NCBI GenBank assembly: GCA_921293015.1
Contig: OV121084.1
Coordinates: 24,308,960 to 24,372,959 of the forward strand
Reading direction: 5' to 3'
Source: Phorcus lineatus
Taxonomy: Eukaryota > Mollusca > Gastropoda > Trochida > Trochidae
DNA: 64,000 nt
Part shown: positions 24,710 through 37,240 of the stretch, in pieces
Layout of the letters: each line of letters opens with the position of its first letter
Numbering within the stretch: the first letter of the stretch is position 1
Program-made: the position numbers and the translations under genes
The notes under the pieces: generated by a model
The model's input: only the letters and a program-made list of their open reading frames with translations
What the model was told of the DNA's origin: nothing
The model's database searches: none

Positions 24710-26231
24710 ATTTATCCTCAAGAGAATCTCTACTGAAATTACCCGACCTTGATTTGAGTGAACCGCATGAATAGCTACATGTAAGTCGATTGGACTTTAA
24801 TAGGTAATAAGACGCTTTGATCGTGCGTTGTAGAAATTGGCTTGCAAAATCATGATATCAGCTCAAATTTTCTTGTTCTTGGCCTACCAGCTGGCAAGAC
24901 CTTCTTTATAATTTAAAATCCAAGACTTTGAGCTTACGCCAAATGTTTAACATCGAGATCCTAGAAAAATGTGTATTAAGAACTTCAATTCTTGATTCTT
25001 AACATGATTCAGGGGCATTGTCGACTGCGCCTCGTACGCGTTCTTAAGACGTATCTTTCCTCCGCGACTAAGACGTCGGTTATTTAAAATATTCTTCTCG
25101 ACTTCGCCTCAAACGTTATTTGAAAGAAACTCAGAAAATCACGCGACAAATTCTGTTCATTCCTCTACGTCATCCATTTTGTTCATAAGGTCTCCAATTT
25201 CAATCTGTACGTCGATTTGTATACCTGTGAAAAAAATTATAACCAAACCATTCTGAACAAATGTTAGGCAGAGACTAATGATACAAGCTGAAACATCACT
25301 ACAAAATAAAAAAAAACAATTGCAACATGAAAAAGGATCTATACAATAGTTCTCTGAATGTTGAACAATTAATTATTTAAGCTTTCACGTTAACCGCTCC
25401 ATTTTTTTTGAATATCCATGAAGTAACATTGAAAGAGACATGTTTCAAATTGTAAATATTTATAAGCGTCACAATTTAATAAAAGGTTTATCAACAAAAG
25501 TCTTGCATTTTTCAGAACGGTTGAAGATTATAATTTAAGTACGTTTCACTAGATATAACACAATCGTGAAAAAAAAGAATATTTAATGAGTTGTCTTGTG
25601 TAATTATACTTAATCATGTAATTCACATCCTCTTTTCCCGGTACAAATGAATATTTGTGCGGTACACTTATATTACTTGTAGTACACTGATGTCAATTAT
25701 TCAATAATTTGTTCTTTTTAAAAGCTAACATAACAAGTAATTAGAAGCATGTGAAATGCAATGATAAACCATATGATAACAAGCAGACAGAGTCTGTTTT
25801 ATACCCCGCCATGAGGCAAAAGTGTGATTGAAGTATATATTGAACAATACACATGTAGAAACGTTTTCTTTCATAAACCGTCATTAACCTATATGCTCAG
25901 TTGAAAACGCTCCTAAGCATATCATTAGTAATACATTTATTCTGCAGAAGATGATTGTTTAAGAAGAAATATAAGAAAACCCCAAAAGGCAGCACTTCAC
26001 ATGATGATGGGAAGGGAAGAATATTATCGGTTATTCTTGACGAGGTGACCCCGTGGCACAAACACTTGATATTATACTTGACATTCGATATATCTTTAGT
26101 TATCCGAAAAAATCAATGTTCACATTTATATCTATTTTGGTTTCTGTCGTCTAAAACGTTCAATTTCTTGTCATCCATTGTCGATACTGCACGTACATGT
26201 ACCTGACTGCACTCTCTGGTGCATGTGTTTG
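24710..26231. other. Intergenic sequence with a CpG-richer patch
   Basis: Around 25020-25160 several CGCCTC, ACGCG and CGACTTCGCCTC motifs cluster, suggestive of a decayed repeat. Otherwise I recognise nothing. Confidence 0.4.
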
Positions 26232-26345
26232 GGTAAGAATGATCACGTGACCTCACTAGACATTCATACTGCACGTGCAAAACGTAAAACACGTCTTTTG
26301 TAACATTGAAATTGACATGACAACAATCGGACGACTAATGAGATG
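26232..26345 (-). repeat. Dispersed repeat, second of an inverted pair
   Basis: GATCACGTGACC and GCACGTGCAAAACGT are the reverse complements of blocks at 21675-21725. Confidence 0.5.
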
Positions 26346-27202
26346 ACCGACAGTACTTATTATCAGATAGAGATGTGTTACTTGGACAAACAGAGAAATA
26401 GGTGTCATCGGTTAAGCGTCCTTTGGCCATATCATATCACCCTCCGGGAGGTTTAAAACCTTTACTTATAAATCTTCCTGATGGAATTCCCATGGGGGAG
26501 ATGTGAGGGTTAGTTTAGGAACATCAAATCAAGGATCTATGTCTCATTATGGACAATCGATTTTAGTAAATACACTTAACCCTCTAAGGAGATTTATCTA
26601 TATCTTTAAACAAACAAAACATAAAATAGGGGCAAAATGACTTTTACCACGCATCAACTTTAATGAAACGTCATCAGTTCAATGTCATTTCCTTTAAAAT
26701 TATTCAGTTTACTGCAAAACAACACGTCAAGTTCAAATCTTTGAGATTTAGATTCTGTTTGTAAACGCCTATAAATTTTAAAGTTCATTTCTAATGCTTG
26801 TACCTTGACGTCTTTACTACTTGCAACAACAAAGAAGATGTTAAACACCACCATGTCTTCTATCAAAAGCTATAAACCGGTGCCTTCGGTTCAGGATGGA
26901 CGACTCTCACATGTGTCTCTCACATTCCTTGTCGCTAATTCGTAAAAGTTTTTGATATTGTGGTTCATGAAATTAGTGACTACTTGAATATCTTCAGATA
27001 GTTTTTTTGGATGTTTTCTTAAAATTGAATTACGTTCATTGAGCAGAGTTTCTCATAATAAAATAAAATAGAATAAGAAAACAAATCTCAAATCTCAAAT
27101 CATTTCAAAATTTGACCAAATGCATATAACATTTGTCATTGATCTTATATTGCAGTTGACGTCCATACCTCACCTGTCGAACGCAGTTGTATTTTTATAA
27201 GT
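26346..27202. other. Intergenic sequence, nothing recognised
   Basis: AT-rich. A low-complexity tract of short A/T repeats lies at 27055-27105. Confidence 0.5.
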
Positions 27203-27349
27203 TTATATTTGCAGTCGTCCCCATGACGACCTAAGTCTACGTGAGTTTAGTTCTGCTTCTAAGCTGTGTGTCAAATAGTTGCCTTCAATACAGTCTAGGT
27301 CCTCATTCAGCAAGTCTAGATTTGACTGCATACACAGGAACTGAAGAGC
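27203..27349 (-). CDS. Candidate terminal exon of an unknown minus-strand gene
   Basis: Read on the minus strand, a strong acceptor (ATATTCTTTTCTTCAG, ending at 27350) leads into 48 codons and a stop. The translation starts ALQFLCMQSNLDLLNEDLDC, goes on IEGNYLTHSLEAELNSRR and ends SSWGRLQI. It is acidic in the first half and Arg-rich in the second, with a balanced amino-acid mix unlike the Lys/Asn/Ile-heavy noise frames nearby. It begins in phase 0, matching a possible donor at 28364 in the next upstream candidate exon. I do not recognise the family. There is no close AATAAA downstream on the minus strand. Function is unknown; existence is moderately supported by acceptor and composition only. 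Confidence 0.3.
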   Translation of the reverse strand, partial: ALQFLCMQSNLDLLNEDLDCIEGNYLTHSLEAELNSRRLRSSWGRLQI

Positions 27350-28364
27350 CTGAAGAAAAGAATATAATGGATGAAGGAACAGGAAACATTAAAACATTTC
27401 ATAACTAAATTTTAAGTCTAAGTTAAATAGGACCTACAATGACATATGATCTATTGAGATGCTTTTCATTCAAACTCCACTCTAAAAATATGAAATATTA
27501 GCATGAACCACAAGCAATCATGCAGAGAAAAGTAATGAAATATGTGCTAACCTTAATTGAAAGATACTAGAAAAGGAATGCTATTATACATACTCTGAAT
27601 CATTAGCAAGAAAATGTTTTCTCCAATTTCTACTTCGAATAAGTATCAAGAAAACATATCTCGTATAATTTTATGGAGTCATCAACAAGAAGAAGTTAAT
27701 GATTTTTCTTTTCTCAATACTTCGAATAATTACCAAACAAGAGGCACTACTATATCTACAGATCTTTAAATATTCATCTTATACCATTGGTAATGAAATG
27801 AAATTTCATTTATTAAACAAAATAAAAATGTTAAGACAAACCAACGCTTTCTGGTTCTATTTGGTGCACGATGACCTAGCGTCTTAATTCATTCCTCCTT
27901 TCGCGTCCTTGTTCCGTCCAGTCATCATGGCACTGTTTCTAGACTGTTACAAGGTCTCTTTAGTCAATCCTTTCTTCCATGGTTGTGAAATCTTCTAAAA
28001 TTTAATTCTACGTAATTCATACAACAAAATATCAAATGTTCAATGCCAGCAAGCATGTTTATAACAAAAGTTTCACTAGAAAAACTAGTTATTTTTCTCA
28101 ACTTTGTGTGTTTTTCATGTTATAAACGTGCAAACTTAATTTGTGAATATGTCGTTTTGTTTTGGTATAATCTACAGTATAAGAACAACGCTACAAATTG
28201 TTTTTTTTAGTAATTGAAAACTAATTGTAATATCCGAAGTGTCATTTCAGTAATCCTTGGTGTTTTTGTATCCGAAAAAAATAATGGTTTTCTTAGTTAG
28301 GGTTTACAAGTTTGTGCATATTTAATGCCAAATAGAGTGGATATATGTTCATACGATCCCTCAC

Positions 28365-28545
28365 TTTCATTACGAGATATTGTGCATTTTTAAAAATATC
28401 AGATAGGGTAGCTTCGTTGTCTGATTCTCAATGTTCAATATTGTTTTCATCAGTAAAGGAGACGTGGGATTGGCACTTCAGCCTATCGGTTAATCAATCT
28501 TCCAATGATTCTATACCAGAGTCCTCAGGGCTATTGTAACCTCGC
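28365..28545 (-). pseudogene. Candidate upstream exon with two in-frame UGA codons
   Basis: Minus-strand translation gives a coherent, acidic, coding-like run: NSPEDSGIESLED, then UGA, then LTDRLKCQSHVSFTDENN, then a second UGA, then ESDNEATLSDIFKNAQYLVM. A plausible donor (AATGAAA|GTGAGG) closes it at 28365 in phase 0, compatible with the exon at 27203-27349. The two internal UGA codons mean that it is a pseudogene, that the frame is coincidental, or (least likely) that UGA is recoded. No selenocysteine-insertion hairpin was identified. The upstream acceptor is weak. I read it as probable gene debris. Confidence 0.2.
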
Positions 28546-28779
28546 AACGTAATAAAATGATGTAAGTAAATATTTTTCTATCACAGGGCCCACCATAGGC
28601 TAAAAGTATACATGCTTTTCGAGAGGAAGGATTGAGGCAGTTTATTAAGTCGGAGGGGGTGGGGAGATAAGTTAATAATTGATAAGATGTATTCAAGTAT
28701 ATGCGCCTAAAGTTTCAAGCATGATTTCAGCTCACTGGTGTAGAGTTTTATGCAAAATAATTCGATGTACCGAAGTACC

Positions 28780-29090
28780 GTAATTTATAACTGCTAGGAG
28801 ACTGCACGCCAGTCTGGATGTAAAGCTCTACTGCACGACGGTTCGGCAAATGACAGAGCTGGTCGTAACGTTACGTCAATGCTGCAGCTAGTCAGTGAGT
28901 CATCGAGATCAATAGAACACGGTGGCGAGGACTGAGCATGTTGCATCACATCGGCACTCAGCCTTAATATATTGACTTCATTCTGGCAGACTGACCCCTC
29001 CAGACTATCTCATCACATTTCGGCCTTCGATCTCCCGGGACCTCGGCTACAAAGCAAAATAAAACCCTCTCTCCATTTGCCGCGGTTCGT
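28780..29090. promoter_or_regulatory. CpG-rich patch, possible 5' end of a minus-strand gene
   Basis: This 300-bp segment is visibly richer in G+C and CpG than its surroundings, with GACGGTTCGGC, CGTAACGTTACG, GGTGGCGAGG, CTCCCGGGACCTCGG and GCCGCGGTTCG. It lies just upstream, on the minus strand, of the two candidate exons at 28.5 and 27.3 kb, so it could be their promoter or first-exon region. It could also be a repeat of higher GC content. No start codon or core promoter is assigned. Confidence 0.3.
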
Positions 29091-30069
29091 AACACTAAAA
29101 GAATGTCATGATGGATAAATGAGCTTTATTTATTTGATTGTCCCCGTTGACCCAAGGAATGGTGCCAACACCATTTGCACATTTTCTGCGAGTGGAATAT
29201 TAACGCATTCTTGTTTTGAGTCAGTATGTAGATCACATTAATGTTAACCGCCAAAACACATCCATTCTGTTACGATCGTTTCTGCGGCATTCCATCAGTT
29301 TGTTGTCGGCACCAAACACATTAACGGCTATATGGAAGTGGAGATTTACGTTCTGTTTTATATTGTAATGTGTAATGTTTTCATAGTTGTAAATTCTAAA
29401 TGGTTCAAGGTCATTGAAATTTCTATAATAATGAAATCGCTTATCGGCAACCCCGCGCAGGGAACAAGCGTAAATTAACATGGTTTTATTTCTTACTGGA
29501 GATGATGCGAACATAATCATTAAAATATCAGTACATCGATCTGAAGTCAACATGCAAACCAAAATGACGTCCCTGTGAAAGTAAAAATAGGAAGATATCT
29601 TGGATACTTGATTAATCGACATTTAACCTATTCAAAAATTAACACAATCAATGATAAAAAAGTATGCAACAACGGCAATATAAGAAAGTATTGCAACAAC
29701 AAGTTTACTTTAAACGCCCTTCACAGTTCCCACCTTTAAAAAAAGCTAAATAACTCGAGTTCGAATTCGCAGTTTTTCGTAGTTTGACAAATATAGTCAA
29801 TCACATCAACGAGTAATAAACACATTCAAAGGAAGTCGATGATGTTACATATATATGACCAGTTAAAGGTTAACATACAGGTAAGTCCATATAAAACTAA
29901 TATTTATCTGATAATAAAGTGATGCTCTGGAAGGAAATCAAAATCGTAAAATTAGGCCTCACCCTTGAGATGTTACACATAAAAGGCACATAAATACCCC
30001 ATAGATAAAATTCACACCAAAGTTAAAGTTTTCAGATGCACATTCCAATACATCATGTCGTGCCAGGGA
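29091..30069. other. Intergenic sequence with one 129-codon frame
   Basis: A minus-strand frame at 29233-29622 is long for this window but close to what chance allows at this AT content. Its translation is rich in Asn, Ile and Tyr with no motif. I do not call it a gene. Confidence 0.4.
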
Positions 30070-30355
30070 TATAAAATAAAAAGTTTGTGCTATGCAGAAA
30101 TAACGACACGTCATAGACAACTCTTTGACGTCACAGTACGCATATGACGTTGCGTTCCAAATGTGACAACGGCTGGTAAACTGCCTCTGCTTTGAGGTGG
30201 ATTTTGATATATCCTTTGATTTCGTTACCTCGGTATTTAACAGATTATCATATCTGTTCCCATGACATACTATGTTCGCTCGGGGAATACTAATATTTAG
30301 TCACTCGTGTCGTTTACATCATACGTCATGGACACTCATATAATATGGACTTTTT
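30070..30355 (-). repeat. Dispersed repeat family D, copy 2
   Basis: In reverse complement it shows GAGTGTCCATGACGTATGAT, CGACACGAGTGAC, TATTAGTATTCCCCGAGCGA, AGTATGTCATGGGAAC, GAAATCAAAGGAT, ACATTTGGAACGCAACGTCA and CTGTGACGTCAAAG, in the order seen at 9.4 and 47.3 kb. A perfect TGACGTCA lies at 30126-30133. The end beyond the last block differs from the other copies. Confidence 0.7.
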
Positions 30356-30601
30356 ATAGTAGAGTCAGGCATTTTTCGGCTCGAGGATTGCAAAAGGATA
30401 TGGTATGAAAAAAAGAGATAGCCATTCTCGTTTATTTGGGATAGCAATATCCTCTATTTGTATAATTCATGTATTTTTCTCGCTATGGATCTCAAATACA
30501 GAATTTATTCTTATTCAAGATTTTTTACCAATCCAAAACAAACTCACATGATAGCCAGTATCAGTTTGACATAAGTTTCAGAGACATTAACTTAACGTGA
30601 G

Positions 30602-30659
30602 AAGCGTGCGATATGTAACCACGCGGTTGTCAATTTCACTAATTTCACCGCGCACGCTT
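30602..30659. repeat. 9-bp GC-rich inverted repeat
   Basis: AAGCGTGCG and CGCACGCTT are exact inverted copies 40 bp apart. They are probably remnants of a repeat terminus. Confidence 0.4.
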
Positions 30660-33557
30660 TGGAACACAGTCACGAAAGTTTTGATTACTGATCAAAATAA
30701 AAGACGCCTGAAGATTGACCAGTTTTATGATATGACCGTTAAACTTACATGTTATTAAACACGGAGATCAGTTATAATAATTGTGTGATAGACAATATTT
30801 TAAATCTCGATTTCATTGTAAAAAACGTATTACGTACAGAGAATGGTAAAGCTATGCAACATTTAGCGTGGTATATCATAGTAAAGTTACCTTACTATTA
30901 AAATTACCAAAGGTTTGAATGGTTTCGTCCCCCAAGGACATTTAGCTAAGGAATTAAACATACGATCTACCACGTAAAATAGTAGGTCGACGTATCCATT
31001 ACTAAAGTTGGGCACACGATAGGATAGTCACGTTTCTGTAAACACTTACCTTGTGCCTTTACAATCGGGTCAAAACTTGCCTAGTTAACATAAACCGCAT
31101 GCGACATATAGTACAACTGTCTCAATTCTCGTGTGAAAAATATTCCTGAACTTATTACAATGCAACAGTTCGTTGGAGATAACAACTGACTATAGACATC
31201 AGACAGACTGAATTAAAACGCGCATCATCACATGAATGTTAAACAGAATACTAAACCGAAGACATCAATCAAATAGTATAAAAGGACAAAGGACTTATTG
31301 TATACGTGAATCGTCGGTAATTGTTTTCGGTATTTGGTTTAGTACTTGAAAAGCATCATCAATGATGATTCAAACTTATTTATTATTCAGAAGTGGCTAC
31401 CACAGCAGATAATGCTTTTGTGAGATCTAGTGAAATTTACAAACGCTGTCGACATTGAAGATGAAATTGTCAGGTTGCATTACATCAGCGGTAAATGCCA
31501 TCACAGGGCTTTGAGATCATTTAAAATAGATCTAGAGGTTACACTATTTGGGTCCTATACTTTCACCTCACTGTTATCACTGTTGATTTTTGTGTTTTGA
31601 GTAAGTGCATTACTTTGCTGAATTGTTGAAAAACTGTATTGATCAGTAAACTAATTCTTCTGGTTTGAATTGAATCAACACTCGATGGTTGAAAGAATAT
31701 CTCCTCTAGTCTCGTATATTTCTTACTTTAATCAAATCGTGTTGATATAAGAAGATACTCGGTGAGTCTCTTTTTAATACACAAAATAGTTCTAAATCTT
31801 GAAATACTACTGATTATCGGTATCATATTTGAGCAAATAGAAAACTGTATGAAAAATGAAAAAATGTCCCAAATGTGTACAGAGGGGAATAGCCTCCACC
31901 ATCATATATTATTTAAACTATACTTCAATTGTTTTTTAAAGCAACGTTTACGTTTGTGCAACAATAATCACTAATATAATTTCTTTTGATGATATATTAT
32001 TTTCAGAATTCATGTTTCATTTCCAACCATTCCCGATGGTGAAATCCGCCTGAGGTCAGCAAGTGCATCAATCACACCTAATATGTCTGTAAATTCTCTC
32101 TCACACCACGTGTGACGGAGTTGTTACGTAGAGTTACTGGATTATATCCTGCTGTGTTTTATATCCTTGAATCTCCGTAGATCGATACAAAATCTCGTTG
32201 AGATGAAAATGTCTTGCCAGGTTTGCGATGTTATTACGGTATCGTGTAACAGTGAGATCATCTGCAAATATACATAGGTTTATATTGGCGTTATTACTAC
32301 TGCTCTTAATTTTGACATGAAATTTCGAACAAAAGCGAACAGTCTTTTAATAAAACAAAGAGGTAAAATGACATTATTTCAGCTAACGGTTCGTATTTCG
32401 TGTTCCAAATGTCAAATTCATTTTACTGTAAGATGATTTAATATGAATTAAAATTTACATTTTGAATAAGATACAAATATATATCTTTGAATCATGAAAA
32501 AAAATTAATGAAAGTTTCTATAAAATCAGTCAAGCGGAATAAAATTAATGAAGTAATAGTTTTAAAAGCAGGATACAAACAATAAGTATTCATTACATTT
32601 CGTTCCAAAAGAATTACTGAAATATGTAAAGAGCATCTATGAGAAATCATCTTTAAACGCCAAAGCTACAAAGAGAGCTTTATAGTCACAGCGTGAAGCG
32701 CCGTAAAAGAACCAATGAAGCGTTCAATAGCTTAAGCTAAATAGGTTGCATGATCAATATTATTGTAATTTTGTAGCAAATTTATGCGGGATCTATCTGC
32801 CTCACCATGGTTGCTTAAAAAACTTTCACATATATATTTGTGTTGACCCCTTTAAGTAACGTCTTTGGTCATATTCTTAGTAAAACTGAAGGTGAAGTAA
32901 AACTTCATCAGTATTCATGCGAATCGGACGTGTGATTTTAGATTTTGTACATATATTAGTGTTTTGTCCGATTTTGATTGAAAACTTAGTTATGTTTGGT
33001 AAATGGTGAAGAAAAGGAATATAAGAATCTGTGAATTTTTATCATGAGAATTGATATATTCATAGGTATAATTATAACATATTTGCAGAAATATCAACAG
33101 GGTTTTTTGAGAAGTGTTGGTAATCAAAATATAAGTATAATGTAAAAAACACATTGTCAAAAAAATTGGCAAATACGAAAAAACAATCATTAAAATAAAC
33201 TCTTATAAACTCTAATAATTTGTTTCGTTGTTAAGACATAAAGTATTTTTTTTACTAACGTTTCTCTCTTTTGAAAGACTGAATAGCAGTTGTTTTCTTG
33301 TCAATGACGAGTGCCACCTGTTGCAAGTATATGATAGGGCTAGTGCAAGCAATAAAACTGATAATAAATTGATAGTTTATAAATTCATCTGTTGACGTTG
33401 TTAATTTCTCATCCCAAACTCTTGTTATACAATTGATCTTGTTGTGGTACATCAAGCGAAATCTCCTTGAAGATATCATATTGACAGTGGAATCTGTACA
33501 GTGCCAAAAGTACATCATCAATTAATGACGTCACATTGGTAGGACATCATATTGGCG
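30660..33557. other. Intergenic sequence, nothing recognised
   Basis: AT-rich DNA. A TGACGTCA octamer at 33526-33533 borders the retrotransposon end that follows. Frames here are short and Lys/Asn/Phe-rich. Confidence 0.5.
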
Positions 33558-33795
33558 AATACATTTAATAAAAATAGTGGCTATTTATAGAGCGCCTCAT
33601 CCATACACTCATGCATGCTCATGGCGCATTGGGAGAAGAAAGTAGAAAGTCAGTCAAAGGCTATTGAGAATTAAGAGATAAGTTTTCAAAGATATCTTGA
33701 ATGAGTCCAATGATTCACAAAGCTTGATTGTTTCTGGTAGAGGATTCCACAAAGTGGCTGCTGCGTATGAAAAGGATCTAGCTAAAATGATAAAT
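33558..33795 (-). pseudogene. Non-LTR retrotransposon 3' end (CR1/L2-like)
   Basis: On the minus strand the translation from about 33790 reads ARSFSYAAATLWNPLPETIK and then SLDSFKISLKTYLL before a stop near 33670. This is the characteristic C-terminal tail of CR1/L2-type reverse transcriptases ('...F...AP.LWNSLP..I.....L..FK..LKTYLF'). A short 3' untranslated tail with GCGCTCTATAAATAGCC and an A/T-rich end follows. The copy is strongly 5'-truncated, as is usual for LINEs, and has no enzymatic domain left. Superfamily assignment is from the tail motif only, so CR1, L2 or a related clade are all possible. Confidence 0.75.
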
Positions 33796-34744
33796 TATTC
33801 ACCAATGTATGTTTCATTTTTACCAGGAAACAGACTATCATTATTAAAATATATTTTTTAAACTTGAACAACGGATTTCCTTGAAAGAACTATTACAGTA
33901 TTACGAAAAAAGCGCGTTGAAAAACTCATATTTTCATGTTTGTTTGAGTCCTTATTTAGCAAGAATATGGGTCAACCTGTTTAATGCAAAGAAACATTGT
34001 CAGTCTATAATGGTCTAAAGGTAAAGTGATTGAACATCAAACTTAGCACATGTGCTTACTTATCACTTTCTATCTTTCTCTATTCAAGGTAACTAAGGTT
34101 TATCCCTAGCTAACTAGAAATATGGCATAAGTTTGTTTTATTCATATTGAACGTAACTTGAAACATTTGTTGCATGACCGCAAGCAAGAGATACATGCTA
34201 AAGGCAACTCTTAATTCAAAATCACCACACAAAGATTCAGCTCTCACAAGAACATGGTCTGATATTTGTCCAGGAATCCCAGTTAATCCCGAGTACGGAG
34301 TACAAGTCCCTCTGGGCCTCACAATGTGCTTCGGTTCCAAGTATATCTCATCTCATTTGACGCATCCGCCCATTTGCACACACTTTAATTTTACAGTTGG
34401 ATTACGTTGTAGACATCGCCTCGTGTCGTGGACATGAAGATAATGCAAACCAATAAGTTATATAATTATTATTTCTTAACTTGCAAGGTAGCAGCGAGTG
34501 CAAAACAGAAATATACAAATTTAGTGCAACATCCAAGACGTACAGATGCTTAGCAAAAGCTTGTTTCCCTGTGTTACAATTCTCATGTAAAAGCATTTTG
34601 AAATTTGAATCAGCCACTATCTTTTAGCAAAATAGTATTCAATCAAAACGTTTAAATCATTTTTACACTTCTTATGCAAGGGACAGATATGTGTTATTAC
34701 AGGAACAATTTTGGCATTCCCAAAAAGGGACATTGGGTGAAGAA
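33796..34744. other. Sequence between two retrotransposon ends
   Basis: Two overlapping 76-87-codon frames at 34110-34437 on opposite strands have no recognisable motif. Nothing else is supported. Confidence 0.45.
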
Positions 34745-34945
34745 AATAGCAAATATATCTATGGAACAAGCTTCCTGGCTTCCTAAGATCTGCAGAGGAT
34801 ATCCTGACTTTCAAGTCATAACTAAAAACCCACCTCTTTGAGATAGCCTACTGTCAATAGCGCTTTTGGGCAGTCCTCTCCAGAACTGGATATTAGCGCT
34901 CTAGAAATGACTATATTGATTGATATTGATTGATATTATTATTTT
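34745..34945 (+). pseudogene. Non-LTR retrotransposon 3' end with ATTG-repeat tail
   Basis: Plus-strand translation from 34757 gives WNKLPGFLRSAEDILTFKS, one stop, then LKTHLFEIAYCQ. It is the same C-terminal motif as the minus copy at 33.6 kb, from a related but different CR1/L2-like element. The tail has TTAGCGCTCTAGAAATGAC and ends in a short microsatellite of ATTGATATTGATTG units, as expected for elements that terminate in simple repeats instead of poly(A). It is 5'-truncated and inactive, and lies head-to-tail-inverted with respect to the neighbouring copy. Confidence 0.8.
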
Positions 34946-36399
34946 CTTATTTTCCCACTAAAACATTATTTGAACACATTTTCGACAATTGTTTAGCTAA
35001 AAAAGAAAACATAGGCACAACATCTCATAACTATCTTGATTTTAGATGACTGGTGCTTGAATAAGTCGATCGTAAGTTAGCACCATTTCACATCTGTATC
35101 TGTCAATTTCGAACATGTTTCTCTTTAAATTTTATTCGAGAAAGAAGTTGTCACAGTTTAACCTTATTTTACACTTCTGTGAAATTTGACTCTCCGTCTG
35201 TTTATTGTTGTATAACGTATTGTGTAATTATCAGAGATTAGTAATGTTCCAATCTGTAATACATGTTAAAATTATGTTTACAACTGTTGTCATGACTAAC
35301 AATTGTAGTGAAGGGTGAACTAGTCAGCTAGTTGTGTCGTGACAAGTCCAAGTCATCAAGCCCTTGAACCATGAGGTTATCCTGGTCATGTTTCCTGTTT
35401 TACAGACGCTCGAACTAAGGGCGCTTAATTGCTTTCACGAAGTTAACTTTACAATTGACTTCCATGAATTACCGATGGTGTTCACAATCTTTTTATATAG
35501 ATATGAAATAGGAATAAAAGTCAAATATTCATCGAGTATATGTTGTTAAGTTGTTCCTTTGTCCTTAGTCCTTTAACCTTTTTTTGTATCAAATAACATG
35601 GATTTTTTTAAAAATGTTTTACATTGATGAACTAATTATCGTTTTTTTGTACACTGAGACATTTAGAAACCAGCATTAATGATTCTTTAGAATCCAATGC
35701 ACCGAACGACCTTGTTTTTCAACTTGCAAGTAATAGTTAACACATGTTATTTCCGGGCTCTTAAATAATGAACGATGTCACATTCGCAACAATCAAATTT
35801 CTCGGCAATTCGTGTAGTGACCTCAACACAACTGGAGAAGAAGGGAGCAAACTCTGGATGCAAAAGTAATGAGCTCGTCACGTCCTGTAACAATTCACCA
35901 AAAGGTGAGAGCCAATGACTTGACGAACAGCGCGAGTTTGAGATGTTACGTCGTCAGCGCGATATAAATCTCGACTGAACCAAGACGGGAATGAAAATGT
36001 GATGTCATAAACAAAGAATGGTCCAATAAGTGTTCATAATTGTTCCTTTAGGTTGTAACTTGGAGTTTACATGTGTTTTGATCCGATTGATATATCAGCC
36101 CCTATCTTGTAGGCCTTTAATGTTGGCTCTGTCTCAGACGCTCGCGTATTAATCCACACTCAAACAGAGAATTAAAAAAATGTTTGTTTTCCTTTAAAGG
36201 CTTGAATCGGTTACTTTGGCACCATTTACATTTGATAGAAAATCCCACTTGATCCGTTTCGATGCATCTTTATATTCTTCTATATGGATCCATTTATCAG
36301 GTACCAATGACGAAATCATAAGAGAGTGAATTGATTAACGGCCTCTTTTCGTCTGGAACATCCTTTCCAACAGGGTCATCAACATACCAGAAGACGAAT
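34946..36399. other. Intergenic sequence, nothing firm recognised
   Basis: A GC-richer patch with a TATAAAT box at 35963-35969 is noted near 35850-36000, but no transcript can be tied to it. Confidence 0.4.
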
Positions 36400-36860
36400 G
36401 ATTGTCAACTATTCAAGTCATCTTCATTGCTAGAACTTAAACGTAACTGTAAAGTAACCATAAACGTCACTCGTCTGATTTTTTGCCAAATAGCTGTAAT
36501 TTATTTACTGCTACATGGGTATCCAATCTAATTGTGAGATTGGTCTTTAACAGAACGCTGACAGGGTTAAATACTATTAACAATCATGTCTTTGAGCTAC
36601 TCCATTACTGGTTTTCGTGAGCATTTTACAAGCTGCACTCTGGACACATTAACCCGAGATGTCGCAGATAATTGTAACATTCATGTCGATGTTGTATCTC
36701 ACCTTCAGAGCCAATGCACTTGGAGAGGTGTAAAACTGGAGGTAATAGGGACATGGTATGACAGATCGGACAGGGTTAGAGCACTTGTTCCGAAGGAAGC
36801 CAGCTAACGTGCCAATAGAAAGAAGTCAATGGACAATAAAGAGCATCTTTGGCAGGTTCT
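36400..36860 (+). repeat. Tandem-array modules f1 and f2, copy 1
   Basis: Module f1 (CAAGTCATCTT near 36412) is followed by f2 (36550-36860), which recurs at 39.6, 40.8, 49.9 and 63.0 kb. This copy has a 73-codon plus frame (36586-36807) containing LDTLTRDVADNCNIHVDVVS, HLQSQCTWRGVK and SWYDR-like TWYDRSDRVRALVPKEAS. The 49.9-kb copy keeps the same frame with two stops. A minus frame is also open over much of it (LAGFLRNKCSNPVRSVIP), so the coding strand, if any, is undecided. No family is recognised. It is most safely described as a conserved module of the 6.6-kb duplication. Confidence 0.6.
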
Positions 36861-37240
36861 GAAGAAATATGTCTGTGACGATGCCATCGTTGTTGTAACG
36901 TCATGATTACCCGTGCATTCGATGAATGTTGCTTTCTTCGTGATTACTATCTGTATCATTTACACTGTAGTTTCAAATTTCTTCAATTTTCGAAGAACCG
37001 AATTGGCTGGTCAGAGTTTATTTGCGTCAAACACACACGATAAATAATTCTTATTTAACAAATTACAAAATGTTATCAAGGATCCTCACTTTATAAACTT
37101 GACCAATAATAATTAAAGGAAACTGTTCATAACTGATTTGCATTTTATGAGTATTTGTTAGAGAACGCCATCAACCTTTTTTAAGTGTATAGCAACGATA
37201 AACTATTATCAATATTTTCAGACAAAATTGAATTAAACCA

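Noticed and set aside
29233-29622. 129-codon minus-strand ORF
   Set aside because: Length is close to the chance maximum at this AT content, the composition is Asn/Ile/Tyr-rich, and no motif, splice site or paralog supports it.
35850-36000. GC-richer patch with TATAAAT as a promoter
   Set aside because: No start codon, exon or transcript can be linked to it; a TATA-like string is expected by chance in AT-rich DNA.
36586-36807. Calling module f2 a functional gene
   Set aside because: The frame is intact in only one of five copies and the opposite strand is also open, so coding cannot be claimed.
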